Below are positions 7,019 through 15,527 of a stretch of DNA of 17,569 nucleotides, piece after piece; positions within the stretch are counted from its first letter, which is position 1; every line of letters begins with the position of its first letter. The stretch is from positions 1 to 17,569 of the forward strand of contig CAMFSB010000005.1 of NCBI GenBank assembly GCA_945982465.1, given 5' to 3'. The notes under the pieces are model-generated. The model did no database searches, was not told the origin of the DNA, and worked only from the letters and a program-made list of their open reading frames with translations. The DNA is from an uncultured Faecalibacterium sp. (GTDB lineage Bacteria; Bacillota; Clostridia; Oscillospirales; Ruminococcaceae). The translations under genes and the position numbers were made by a program.

Positions 7019-7663
7019 TCACCTCGTTTTCTTGTTTCGGTTCGGGAGCAGTTCCCGGCAAAGGGAGAGGATGCAGGCGGCAAGGCCCGCGCCCGCCGCC
7101 AGCCAGAACAGCTGCCACGGCGAGGGCACCAGATAATCGTACCAGGGCAGCGGCTCGTTGAGCACGATGGCCTTTACCTGTACCGTAACATTGCTGCGGT
7201 CGCACAGGTCCAGCCGCAGGCCCTGCCCCGCAAAAAAGGGCACCGTGTAGCTGTATTCGCCCGCGGCGGTGCGGGTGGGCCAGCAGCGCAGCTGCTGGCT
7301 GTAGCCCCGGCCGGGCAGATGATAGTATAAATCCATCTCACAGCCATCCTGGCTGTATTCGGCCACCAGGCGCAGCGTGCGCACCGGTTGGCCGGGCGAA
7401 AGCAGCAGCTGGGAGTCGCCCTCGGTGGAGCGCAGGGTATCGCCCGCTTCGCCGGCAAATTCCAGTTGGTGCAGGGTATACAGCCCGGTATCTGCCAGCG
7501 TGATGGTCTGGGTGTGCAGCCGGCCGGCGGCATAGCCAGCCGCATCAAAGGCCCACAGGCCTGCGCCGCACACCAGCCGCAGCGCAAGGGCGGCCAGCAG
7601 GCACAAAACAGGCAGCGGCAGCGTGCGCAGCCGGCGCACGGCCCGGTTTCGTCGGTCGTTCAT
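7019..7663 (-). CDS. Small two-TM membrane protein with extracytoplasmic beta-type domain (module copy 2)
   Basis: A 214-residue protein I do not recognise as a named family. It has an N-terminal hydrophobic helix after a basic start (residues ~13-35), a ~130-residue domain rich in alternating polar/hydrophobic strands (TLRLVAEYSQDGCEMDLYYH), and a C-terminal helix (PSPWQLFWLAAGAGLAACIL) followed by a basic tail, predicting both ends inside and the middle outside. ATG 7663 overlaps the stop of the preceding large membrane protein by 4 bp (ATGA), with GGAGGAGGG upstream. Its C-terminal part matches the protein at 10962-11585: LRLDLC against LRLDPC, and QLFWL at the start of the last helix. The coupling suggests it is a partner subunit or outer domain for the large protein. 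Confidence 0.8.
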   Translation of the reverse strand: MNDRRNRAVRRLRTLPLPVLCLLAALALRLVCGAGLWAFDAAGYAAGRLHTQTITLADTGLYTLHQLEFAGEAGDTLRSTEGDSQLLLSPGQPVRTLRLVAEYSQDGCEMDLYYHLPGRGYSQQLRCWPTRTAAGEYSYTVPFFAGQGLRLDLCDRSNVTVQVKAIVLNEPLPWYDYLVPSPWQLFWLAAGAGLAACILSLCRELLPNRNKKTR

Positions 7664-9648
7664 GTGCTGCCCTCCTCCCACACGGCGGCCAGGGCAAAGC
7701 CCGTGCTGCCCACGCGGTACAAGGCTGCGGCCCCGCCCGAGGGCGCGGCCAGCCCATCGCTGAAAAGCGCCGCATAGCTGGCGGCAAAGATCTCGTCCGA
7801 CTGTGCCACCAGCAGCCACGCCGCGCCGCTGGCGCAGGTCTCGGCCAAAAATTCCTCAGCGGTCAGCGCACGGTACAGCCTGCCCGTGCCGTATTCTGCC
7901 AGGCCGTAGCTCACGCCGCCGTCGCCGTAAACCAGAATGCGGGGCAGCAGGCGGCAGCTGTATTCAAACCAGTGGTAGCCGTCGTCGCCCTGATAGATCA
8001 GATAGATGGTTTCGTCCGGCTGGGTCTGCCGCACCGCCCAGTCGGCAATGGCAATGGCCTGCCGCTGCTGGGCATACTGGGCCTGCGTGACCCCGAACAC
8101 CGTGTACTGCGGCTCCAGATTGACAAAGCACTGGCTGCAGAACACTGCCGCCAGCGCCAGCGCGCCCGCATGCCCTGCCGCCCGGCCCAAGGGCCTGCGC
8201 ACCCCGGCGGCCGAAGCGGCGAACACCGCCAGCGCCAGCAAAAACCAGCCCAGATAATAGCTTTGATAGTAGCGCTCGTAGCTGACCGGGTACGCCGGGC
8301 TGGAATCCTTTAAGATAAACGCATAGCTGAGCAGCAGCATCAGCCAGTAGCCGCCAAAGCATACCGTGCTGGCCAGCGCGGCCAGTGCGGCACGCAGCTT
8401 GCCGCGCAGCGTGGGCGCCAGCGCCACCGCACCCGCAAACAGCAGCAGGATCACAGCCGTTACCGCCGCCCCGCTGCCCAGCAGGGAAATTTTATGATGG
8501 AAGAACCAATCCCACAGCGTATGGGCATAGGCAAACGCCGTTTCGCGGCGGGCCTCGTAATACGCGGCGGCGGGCAGGCCCAGCAGCAGCCGGATGCCCT
8601 GCATCAGCACCGCGCCCAGCGGCTGGCTGGTGGCGCCCATGCCGCCTTCGGCTGCATTTTGGGCCACCAGCGCGGCCACATAGCGGTTCCAGGCCAGATA
8701 CTGCGCCGCCGGGGCCGCCACGAGAGCCAGCGCCCCGCCGCAGCGGCCGGCAAAGCTTCGGGCGGTAAGGCGCCCCGCTTCGTCTTTCAGGCCAAACAGC
8801 AGCCAGTCCGCCGCCGCAAGGCCCGCCGCCGCAAGGCCCAGCACAAAGGTATTGTCCTTGATGTTCCCGGCAAGGCAGGCCACCGGCAGCATCAGCCACC
8901 ACAGCCGCGGGCAGCGGGCACGCACTGCCCACCAGAACGCCGCCGCCCCGCCGAACAGCACCCCGGCCACGGTGTCGCCCATGGCCTCCAGATACGGCGT
9001 AGCCAGCACGGAGGTGTGGCTGCGCAGCGCCAGCACAAAGGGCGTCAGCAGCGCCGCCAGCGCCGCCGGGATCTGCAGCCGCCAGCCGCCGGCCGCCGCG
9101 CACTCGGCCACTGCCGCAGCACCGGCTAGCAATAGCAGGTCCACCGCCCAGATCAGCTTCCAGTCCGCATACGCGCCGCAACGCTGCACAAAGTAACCCA
9201 GCAGCGGCACGGCCGGCATCTGGGTGATCTGCCAGGGCGTGCCAATCTCACACTCGGTATACAGCCGGCCGTTCAGGCAGGTGAGCCGGGCCGCCGTGCC
9301 CCAAAACGAATATTCATCAAACTGCGTCGTACAGGGCTGCACCCGGGCCAGCAGGACCAGCAGCGCCAGCGCGCCGCACCAGAACACTGCACCCGCCGCA
9401 CCGCACCCGGCCGGGGCGGCCGCCGTCCGGCGCCGGTACAGCGTCCATGCGCCCAGGCCAAGCCCCAGCGCGTACAGCAGCGCCGCGGCCAGCGGCAGAA
9501 CGCCCAGAATGCCCGCCCCGAACAGCGCCAGAACCGCCGCCGCCAATACGGCCAGCGGCGCAGCGCCGCCGGGCAGCCCCAGCCATTGCAGAAACAGGCA
9601 GCCGCCCGCCAGTGCGGCCAGCGGCAAAAGCATAGCCAAAAAGTCCAT
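7660..9648 (-). CDS. Large multi-pass membrane protein, putative GT-C type glycosyltransferase (module copy 2)
   Basis: A 662-residue protein with ten or more predicted hydrophobic segments. After the first ~4 segments comes TQFDEYSFWGTAARL, with Asp111-Glu112 in what should be the first large outer loop, as in GT-C enzymes such as ArnT and PMT that use lipid-phosphate sugars. The last ~150 residues form a soluble outer domain (YQGDDGYHWFEYSCRLLPRIL; SYAALFSDGLAA). It is paralogous to 11582-13666 over its length: LLLGLPAAAYYEARR/MLLGLPAGEYYEARR, YYLGWFL, and the SYAALFSDGLAA block identical in both. ATG 9648 has only a weak SD (GAGAAG). Sugar and acceptor cannot be told from the sequence; a surface-polymer or lipid-linked glycan step is inferred from the operon. 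It could instead be a non-enzymatic polymer protein. Confidence 0.8.
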   Translation of the reverse strand: MDFLAMLLPLAALAGGCLFLQWLGLPGGAAPLAVLAAAVLALFGAGILGVLPLAAALLYALGLGLGAWTLYRRRTAAAPAGCGAAGAVFWCGALALLVLLARVQPCTTQFDEYSFWGTAARLTCLNGRLYTECEIGTPWQITQMPAVPLLGYFVQRCGAYADWKLIWAVDLLLLAGAAAVAECAAAGGWRLQIPAALAALLTPFVLALRSHTSVLATPYLEAMGDTVAGVLFGGAAAFWWAVRARCPRLWWLMLPVACLAGNIKDNTFVLGLAAAGLAAADWLLFGLKDEAGRLTARSFAGRCGGALALVAAPAAQYLAWNRYVAALVAQNAAEGGMGATSQPLGAVLMQGIRLLLGLPAAAYYEARRETAFAYAHTLWDWFFHHKISLLGSGAAVTAVILLLFAGAVALAPTLRGKLRAALAALASTVCFGGYWLMLLLSYAFILKDSSPAYPVSYERYYQSYYLGWFLLALAVFAASAAGVRRPLGRAAGHAGALALAAVFCSQCFVNLEPQYTVFGVTQAQYAQQRQAIAIADWAVRQTQPDETIYLIYQGDDGYHWFEYSCRLLPRILVYGDGGVSYGLAEYGTGRLYRALTAEEFLAETCASGAAWLLVAQSDEIFAASYAALFSDGLAAPSGGAAALYRVGSTGFALAAVWEEGST

Positions 9649-9714
9649 TTGCTTCTCACATTTCCCGCCGGGGCCGGGCAGTTCCGTTCCGGCGGCCGGC
9701 CGCGGGGGCGGCAG

Positions 9715-10872
9715 TTACAGCGCCAGCACCGCGTCGATGACGCGGGCGCAGTCTTGTTCGGTCAGGTTGGTGGAGCAGGGGATGTTGACGATGCGGCGGC
9801 GGTACTCCCGCGCCGTTTCCAGCGCAAAGGCCTGGTTGCGGCCGTAGTCGCACTGCTCGTTGATCAGCGACCACACCGGGCGGGTCTGGATCTTCTGCTC
9901 GTGCAGCGCCGCGATCACGGCGTCGCGCTCCAGGCGGTCGGGCAGCAGCAGGCTGTAGAACCAATGGTTCGAGCGCGTGCCCTCGCGGAACGGCAGCATC
10001 CGGAAGCCCTTGACCCCGTCCAGCGCGGCGCGGTACTGCTCGTACCGGGCGGTCTTATGGGCAATAAAGCCTTCCAGCAGTTCCATCTGGGCCAGGCCCA
10101 GGCAGGCGTCGATGTTGGTCATGCGGTAGTTGTAGCCCGGCTCGTCGTGGGTGAACTGCAGCACGTCGGTTTTGGCCTGGGTGGAAAGGTGCTTGGCGTG
10201 CACCGCCCAGTCGTCATGGTTGGACACCAGCGTGCCGCCGGTGCCGGTGGTGATGATCTTGTTGCCGTTGTAGCTGTACGCGCCCACGTCGCCCATGGTG
10301 CCTGCAAAGCGGCCGGCCAGCGGGCCTTCGGTATACTTGGTGCCCAGCGCCTCGGCCGCGTCCTCGATCAGGACCAGGCGGTACTTTTGGGCAATGTCCA
10401 GAAAGCGGGGCATGTCCGCCATGTTGCCGAACACATGCACCACCACCAGTGCCGACACATGGGCACCGGTGGCGTTGTCGTACAGGCCGTCGGCCCTGAG
10501 CGTGCAGTGGTTGGCGCAAAAGTCCTCCACCGCGTCCGGGTCCATGCAGGCGCTTTCGTCGCAGCCGATGAACACCGGCTCGGCCCCCACATAGCGGGTG
10601 GTGGGGTTGACCGACGCGATAAAGGTCAGCGACGGCACAATCACCTCGTCGCCGCGCTGCACGCCCGCCACCAGCGCCGACAGATGCAGCGCCGCCGAGC
10701 CGCTGGCACAGGCCACCGCCCGGGGCATGTGCAGGTACTGCGCCACGCAGGCTTCCATTTCGTCGACTTTGGCGCCGCTGGTGGACACCCACGCGCCGTC
10801 CAGCGCGTCGTCGACGTATTTTTTCTCATTGCCGCAGAAGTTGGGCACCGAAAGGGGGATAAAATTGCTCAT
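9715..10872 (-). CDS. legC: PLP-dependent nucleotide-sugar 4-aminotransferase (LegC family)
   Basis: A 385-residue DegT/DnrJ/EryC1-type aminotransferase adding the amino group at C4 of the LegB 4-keto product. It begins IPLSVPNFCGNEKKYVDDAL, typical of the LegC branch (many relatives start FIPLS), then GAWVSTSGAKVDEME, ACASGSAALHLSAL, PSLTFIASVNPTTRYVGAEPV, LIEDAAEALGTKY and GAYSYNGNKIITTGTGG with the PLP Schiff-base lysine K205. ATG 10872 is preferred to a GTG at 10887 because GTGAGG precedes the ATG at SD distance. The gene is set between the two copies of the large+small membrane module, so the module duplication flanks it. Amino donor is probably glutamate, as known for the family. Confidence 0.9.
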   Translation of the reverse strand: MSNFIPLSVPNFCGNEKKYVDDALDGAWVSTSGAKVDEMEACVAQYLHMPRAVACASGSAALHLSALVAGVQRGDEVIVPSLTFIASVNPTTRYVGAEPVFIGCDESACMDPDAVEDFCANHCTLRADGLYDNATGAHVSALVVVHVFGNMADMPRFLDIAQKYRLVLIEDAAEALGTKYTEGPLAGRFAGTMGDVGAYSYNGNKIITTGTGGTLVSNHDDWAVHAKHLSTQAKTDVLQFTHDEPGYNYRMTNIDACLGLAQMELLEGFIAHKTARYEQYRAALDGVKGFRMLPFREGTRSNHWFYSLLLPDRLERDAVIAALHEQKIQTRPVWSLINEQCDYGRNQAFALETAREYRRRIVNIPCSTNLTEQDCARVIDAVLAL

Positions 10873-10961
10873 ACTCAAACGCCTCACAATTCAAAATCAG
10901 AATATTCCGTGCTTGTTGATCGGATCGGGTGCCGGGCCGCACAGCGGCACGGCGCCAGGGC

Positions 10962-11585
10962 TCAGGGTTTTGTGCGCTGCTGCCAGGCGCGCACCGCGCA
11001 CAGCGCCACATCCAGTGCCGAGGACGCCAGCCCCGGCAGCAGCACCAGCCAGAACAGCTGCCGCCACGAGGGCGCAAAGTACCGCCAAGCCGCCCGGGGC
11101 GCATTGAATTCCACCAAAAAGCCGGTGATCACGCAGACATCGCTGCACGGGTCCAGCCGCAGGGCGTATACATCGGCCCGGGGCAGCGTAAAGGTCCAGG
11201 TTCCGTCGCCGTTATCCCGCGGCAGCACCCGCTGGTCCGCGCCAAATGCCTCGCCCGGCTGCTCGATGTAATACAGACACATCTCGCCGGGGAGGGTGCT
11301 GTACGCGGCCGTCAGCGTAACGGTGCGCACCACCTCGCCGCCGCTGTTGACCCAGATCATCTGGGGGTCGGAGGTCTGCGCGACCAGCACACCGTCGGCC
11401 GTCCACTCCGCGCTGACCAGTTCAAACGCCTGCGGCTCCAGGATCCGGCGCTCCATGCGGCCGCCGGCGCGGGCCGCCCAGTCGCCTGCCAGCAGACTGC
11501 CGCACAGCGCCAGCCATACCAGCGCCGCGGCACCGTAGCACAGCGCCGGCAGCGCCGCCCGCCGTGGAAAATGTATCTGCTTCAT
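10962..11585 (-). CDS. Small two-TM membrane protein with extracytoplasmic beta-type domain (module copy 1)
   Basis: A 207-residue protein of unrecognised family: N-terminal helix (PALCYGAAALVWLALCGSLL), outer domain with strand-like segments (VVRTVTLTAAYSTLPGEMCL; TWTFTLPRADVYALRLDPC), C-terminal helix (QLFWLVLLPGLASSALDVAL) and a short basic end. It resembles the protein at 7019-7663 mostly in the C-terminal third and in overall layout; the outer domains have diverged strongly. ATG 11585 overlaps the stop of the preceding large protein as ATGA, the same arrangement as in the other copy. I infer a dedicated partner of the large protein; no enzymatic motif is visible. Confidence 0.8.
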   Translation of the reverse strand: MKQIHFPRRAALPALCYGAAALVWLALCGSLLAGDWAARAGGRMERRILEPQAFELVSAEWTADGVLVAQTSDPQMIWVNSGGEVVRTVTLTAAYSTLPGEMCLYYIEQPGEAFGADQRVLPRDNGDGTWTFTLPRADVYALRLDPCSDVCVITGFLVEFNAPRAAWRYFAPSWRQLFWLVLLPGLASSALDVALCAVRAWQQRTKP

Positions 11586-13666
11586 GCCGCCCCCTCCGTC
11601 ATGGCCACGGGCACAAACAGGCCCTGCTGTTCATCCACTCGGTACAGCGCCGGGCTGCCGTTTGCAGCGGCGGCCAGCCCGTCACTGAACAGGGCGGCAT
11701 AGCTTTGCTCAAACACATCATCGCTGTACTGCACGAACACATACGCGCAGCCGCACTGCCGCACGGCGCTCCAGAACTGCTGCGGGCTGTAGGCGTGATA
11801 ATAAAGATCGCCGTTGTACAGTTCTGCCGTGCCAAAGGTTCCGCCGCCCGCGCCGTATTCGATGCCGCCCTCCTGCCGCAGCAGGCCGCTGTAATCCAGC
11901 ACCATAGGCAGAAATTCATAGCTGAAATTGAACCAGCGCAGGCCGTTGTCGCCCTGGCTGACCAGGAACACCCGCTGCCCGGCCAGATCGCCCTGCCGCT
12001 GGGGGTCGGCCTCGATGGCCGCTTTTACCTGCCGGGTCTGGGCCGCATAGATCTCCACGCCGGTGAACTCGGCGTCGCCGTAATCCAGCACGCAGGTATA
12101 CGGCGAAATATAGCGATCAAAGCACACAAGGCACAGGCAGGCCAGCGCCAGCACCGCCGCTTTGCCCGGCAGCTGCCAGCGGCTTTGCCGCACGGCCTGG
12201 CACAGCAGCGCCAGCGCGATCAAAAACCAGCCCAGATAATAGGTGTACAGGTAGCGGTTGTAATCGATGAGCTGAGCGCCCTGGCTCTCGGTAAAAATAA
12301 AGGCGTAGCTGAGCACCAGCATAAAGTTGTACGCCAGAAAGCACCCCGCGCACAGCGCCCACACGGTCACGATATGCAAGCGGCGGCGCAGCCCGGGGGC
12401 CAGCACAGCCGCCGCGGCAAACAGGCAGGCAATCACAGCCACCACGATCAGGCCGCTGCCCAGCAGGGTGCTCTTTGCGTGCAAAAATGAGTCCAGCATA
12501 TCAGCGGCCGCCTGGAAAAACCGCCCGCGGCGCGCCTCGTAGTATTCGCCCGCCGGCAGCCCCAGCAGCATTTTTATGCCGTTGACCGCCACGGTGATCA
12601 GGTCCTCGCTGGTATCGCCCATACCGCCCTGCTCGGCGTTTTGGGCGATCAGGCCGGCGGTATACCGGCCCCAGGCCGCATATACAGCTATGGGCGCGGC
12701 AAAGGCCAGCGCCGCGCGGCCGCAGCGCCCCGCCAGCCCCCGGCGCCAGGGCTGGCCGTCCGGGCCAAACAGCACCAGGTCCACCGCCACGATGCCCGCG
12801 GCCGCCAGGCTGAGCACAAAGGTGTTGGGTTTGATGTTGGCGCACAGCGCCAGCACCGGCAAAAGCGCCCAGAACGGCCCGCCCTCGCGCCGCAGGCACA
12901 GCCAGAACACCACCGCGCCGCCGAACAGAACGCCGGCCGGGATATCGCCGTAGCTGGTAAAATACACATGGCACACATAGATCGTGCGCACATACACCGT
13001 GAGCAGAAAGGGCGTCAGCCAGCAGATGACCGCCGCGGGCACGGCAAGGGCGTAATCCTTCCACTTGACGCCGCCCAACACGGCCGCGAAGCAGGCAAAC
13101 AGCAGCACGTCGTAGGCCACATAGGTCTTCCACGCGGCAAAGCTGCCGAAAAACTGCATAAAATAGCTCAGCAGCATCAGCCCACAGTTCTGGGTGGCCT
13201 GCCAGGGCCAACCGATGCTGCCCTCCGTGTACAGCACGTTCTGGGTGCTGGTCATCTTGGCGGCCGTGCCCCACAGCGAAAACTCGTCGTAATCGTAAAA
13301 CAGCGGCTGGCGCACCGCAAAATACACCGCAGCGCCGGCCGTCATCAGCCAGAACGCCGCCGCCCCGGGCGTAAACAGCAGCCGTGCCGCCGCCGCACAC
13401 CGCGCGCCCACCGGCTGGCCGCCTGCCTGGGGCCGCAGCGCATCGGCCAGCGCCCAGGCGCCCAGCGCAAAGCACAGCGCGTACACCGCCCAGCCAGCGG
13501 GCCGCAGCGCCCCAGCCATGCCGCCTGCCAGCAGCGCCAGCGAAGCGGCCGACAGCGCGCACAACGGCGCCAGCCCCGCGGGCAGCCGGGCCTTGAGCGT
13601 CAGCCAGGCGCAGGCGGCAAACAGCGCCGCCAGCGCGATCACAACATCAAAAAACGCAAACTCCAT
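11582..13666 (-). CDS. Large multi-pass membrane protein, putative GT-C type glycosyltransferase (module copy 1)
   Basis: A 694-residue integral membrane protein with many hydrophobic helices. LFYDYDEFSLWGTAAKM puts Asp127-Glu128 in the first outer loop, the position of the catalytic acidic motif in GT-C glycosyltransferases. Later come NIKPNTFVLSLAAAG, EQGGMGDTSEDL, LLGLPAGEYYEARR and YYLGWFLIALALL in the membrane part, and a C-terminal outer domain with SQGDNGLRWFNFSYEFLPMVL-like and SYAALFSDGLAAAANGSPAL segments, all mirrored in the 7660-9648 protein. ATG 13666 follows CGGAG at ~10 nt, 48 bp after the DUF2142 gene. Stop overlaps the next start (ATGA). Function is inferred from fold-type features and operon context, and the substrate is unknown. 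Confidence 0.8.
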   Translation of the reverse strand: MEFAFFDVVIALAALFAACAWLTLKARLPAGLAPLCALSAASLALLAGGMAGALRPAGWAVYALCFALGAWALADALRPQAGGQPVGARCAAAARLLFTPGAAAFWLMTAGAAVYFAVRQPLFYDYDEFSLWGTAAKMTSTQNVLYTEGSIGWPWQATQNCGLMLLSYFMQFFGSFAAWKTYVAYDVLLFACFAAVLGGVKWKDYALAVPAAVICWLTPFLLTVYVRTIYVCHVYFTSYGDIPAGVLFGGAVVFWLCLRREGGPFWALLPVLALCANIKPNTFVLSLAAAGIVAVDLVLFGPDGQPWRRGLAGRCGRAALAFAAPIAVYAAWGRYTAGLIAQNAEQGGMGDTSEDLITVAVNGIKMLLGLPAGEYYEARRGRFFQAAADMLDSFLHAKSTLLGSGLIVVAVIACLFAAAAVLAPGLRRRLHIVTVWALCAGCFLAYNFMLVLSYAFIFTESQGAQLIDYNRYLYTYYLGWFLIALALLCQAVRQSRWQLPGKAAVLALACLCLVCFDRYISPYTCVLDYGDAEFTGVEIYAAQTRQVKAAIEADPQRQGDLAGQRVFLVSQGDNGLRWFNFSYEFLPMVLDYSGLLRQEGGIEYGAGGGTFGTAELYNGDLYYHAYSPQQFWSAVRQCGCAYVFVQYSDDVFEQSYAALFSDGLAAAANGSPALYRVDEQQGLFVPVAMTEGAA

Positions 13667-13714
13667 GCACTAAACTCCGTATTTTCAGGTTCCGGCCGCA
13701 CCGGTCAGGGCAGA

Positions 13715-15433
13715 TCAGATGGTATACACCGGGCCGATGAAATAATGCTGGAACAGCAGTACCGCCCCCGCCAGCCCGCACAAGCCAAAGCAGCCCAGCG
13801 CCACCGAAAGCGGCTTGCGGCTGCTTTGCCGCGGCTCCAGCACATGGCTGAGCAGCGCGGCCAGCAGCACCGCCAGCATCAAAAACACCGGCAACAGGTA
13901 GCGAGCCTGCAGCCCGATGATGCGCACCATGCCCACCGGGGTGTAGGTGATATACATGGCGGTGAGCACCCCGGCCGCGTACACCACGGCCAGGCCGCCC
14001 AGCCCGGCGGCGGGCAGCGCCCGCAGGCTGGATTTTTCGTGCACCGAAAGCCCGGCCCCCAGCAGCAGCATGCAGGGCGACAGCAGGTTGATCATCTCAA
14101 TGGGCAGGTCCATCGCGCCGAACACGCCCAGCTGCCCCAGGAAAAACTGGTTTTCGTACAGCGTGCCCAGCATGACTGCGATATACCGCAGGGGGTTTGA
14201 AAGAATGAACTTGAGCTGCGGCAGCTGGTCCACGCCGGGCAGCATGCGGCCGATGGTGCCGTAATTGAAGGCAAAGGTGTTGCCGTGCCAGCTGATCATC
14301 TGGCTGAGCGCCAGCGCGGGCAGCACACACACCAGGGCGAACTGCCACTTTTTCAGCCGGGCTTTCCACGCCGTGCGGGGCAGCACCAGCGGCAGCGCCA
14401 GCCACAGCAGGTTGATCCAGGGCTTGATGCCGTTCATCAACCAGAACACCGCCGCATACGCCGCCAGGCTGCGGCCGGTCAGCTCGTCACGGCAGTAATA
14501 GCTGGCGGCAAAGTAATAGCACCCCAGCAGAACGGCGTCGTAGTTCAGCGAACCGGCAAGATACAGGCTCAGCGGCAGCAGCATCACGGCCAGAAACACC
14601 GGCTTGTACCGTTTGCAGTTTTTCAGCGCCAGCCAGCACAGCGCCGCGTACACGCACAGGTTGGCCAGCCGCCCGGCGTACAGGCAGCCCAGCGCCTGCA
14701 GCCCCAGCAGCCGCGCCGCCGCCATGAACAGCGCCGCGGGCAGATATTGCAGGATGGAACGGATCAGCGGCTCGGTGACCGGGGCCGCCGCCTCGCCGGA
14801 AAAATACCGGGCAAAGCCGTCGGCGATGCTGTATACGCGGCCGTCCTCGCCGTACTGCTTGAGGGCGTAACCGTCACTGCTGTACACTTCGTATCCCCGG
14901 GACGGTGTATACACGCCGTTGGATGGGGTTACGGGTTCTTCGGCCGGAGAAGCATCCTCCTGCGCGGAATCATCCGTGCGCACGCCGGCCGAGGTATGCC
15001 CATTGACCCATGCGCCGGGAAAGCACGCCAGCAGGCGGCTGACGCTTTCGGGGTAGCCGCGGTCCGCGTCAAAGTCAAAGCGGCCCAGGCTCACCGCGTA
15101 GGCGCGCAGGTAATGCCCCTGCTCGTCGGGCGCCTGCAAGGGCGGGTCGGCAAAAACAAACAGCGCCCCGCACAGCAGGATGCACAGCGCGGCCCGGGCG
15201 TCAAAATCCCGGACAAAGCGGCACGCCAGCGTGGCCAGCGCATACAGCGCCGCTGCAAACGCGCACATCCCGCCGGTAACGGCCAGCGGCAGCACGCCCC
15301 GGGCGTCCAGATAATAGAACACGCGCCAGTAGTAGGCCGCGCCCGCGCCCAGCGCGCACACGGCGGCAAGCCCTGCCAGCCAGCGCGCCCAGCCGGGCGC
15401 CTTTTTCAGTTTTGCAGCAGCGCGTTGGAACAT
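13715..15433 (-). CDS. DUF2142 family multi-pass membrane protein
   Basis: A 572-residue protein with the DUF2142 pattern: three N-terminal helices, then ADPPLQAPDEQGHYLRAYAV (Pro102-Asp103-Glu104 in the first outer loop), a ~120-residue outer segment, QYLPAALFMAAARLLGL, RLANLCVYAAL, LPLSLYLAGSLNYDAVL and further helices to a C-terminal hydrophobic end. DUF2142 proteins are membrane proteins common in surface-polysaccharide clusters, with a GT-C like appearance, but their reaction is not established. The outer loop includes an acidic Asp/Glu/Ser-rich stretch (residues ~150-170). ATG 15433 has GAGG about 6 nt upstream. It is the first gene after legB, separated by 94 bp containing a hairpin. 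With the two other DE-motif proteins it makes three related-looking membrane proteins in one operon. Confidence 0.85.
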   Translation of the reverse strand: MFQRAAAKLKKAPGWARWLAGLAAVCALGAGAAYYWRVFYYLDARGVLPLAVTGGMCAFAAALYALATLACRFVRDFDARAALCILLCGALFVFADPPLQAPDEQGHYLRAYAVSLGRFDFDADRGYPESVSRLLACFPGAWVNGHTSAGVRTDDSAQEDASPAEEPVTPSNGVYTPSRGYEVYSSDGYALKQYGEDGRVYSIADGFARYFSGEAAAPVTEPLIRSILQYLPAALFMAAARLLGLQALGCLYAGRLANLCVYAALCWLALKNCKRYKPVFLAVMLLPLSLYLAGSLNYDAVLLGCYYFAASYYCRDELTGRSLAAYAAVFWLMNGIKPWINLLWLALPLVLPRTAWKARLKKWQFALVCVLPALALSQMISWHGNTFAFNYGTIGRMLPGVDQLPQLKFILSNPLRYIAVMLGTLYENQFFLGQLGVFGAMDLPIEMINLLSPCMLLLGAGLSVHEKSSLRALPAAGLGGLAVVYAAGVLTAMYITYTPVGMVRIIGLQARYLLPVFLMLAVLLAALLSHVLEPRQSSRKPLSVALGCFGLCGLAGAVLLFQHYFIGPVYTI

Positions 15434-15457
15434 AAAAACCTCGCAAAATACGCGCTA

Positions 15458-15485
15458 TGCCCGCCGGCATCAGCGCAGGCGGGCA
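15458..15485 (-). other. Hairpin in the legB-DUF2142 gap
   Basis: Perfect 8-bp inverted repeat TGCCCGCC (15458-15465) and GGCGGGCA (15478-15485) with a 12-nt loop. On the transcribed minus strand the next T-run (TTTTT, 15434-15438) is ~20 nt further on and belongs to the ribosome-binding region of the next gene, so this is not a standard terminator. It may protect or trim the legB mRNA, or partly reduce read-through. Confidence 0.45.
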
Positions 15486-15527
15486 AAGCGGCCGGTTGTT
15501 CAAAACGAAACGGCGCGCCGGCCGCCG

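Noticed and set aside
10929..10950. Hairpin between the small membrane gene and legC as a terminator
   Set aside because: The inverted repeat is real, but no T-run follows on the minus strand and legC lies directly downstream in the same direction.
10873..10961. Separate promoter for legC
   Set aside because: TATTCT is a weak -10 and no acceptable -35 is found 16-18 nt upstream.
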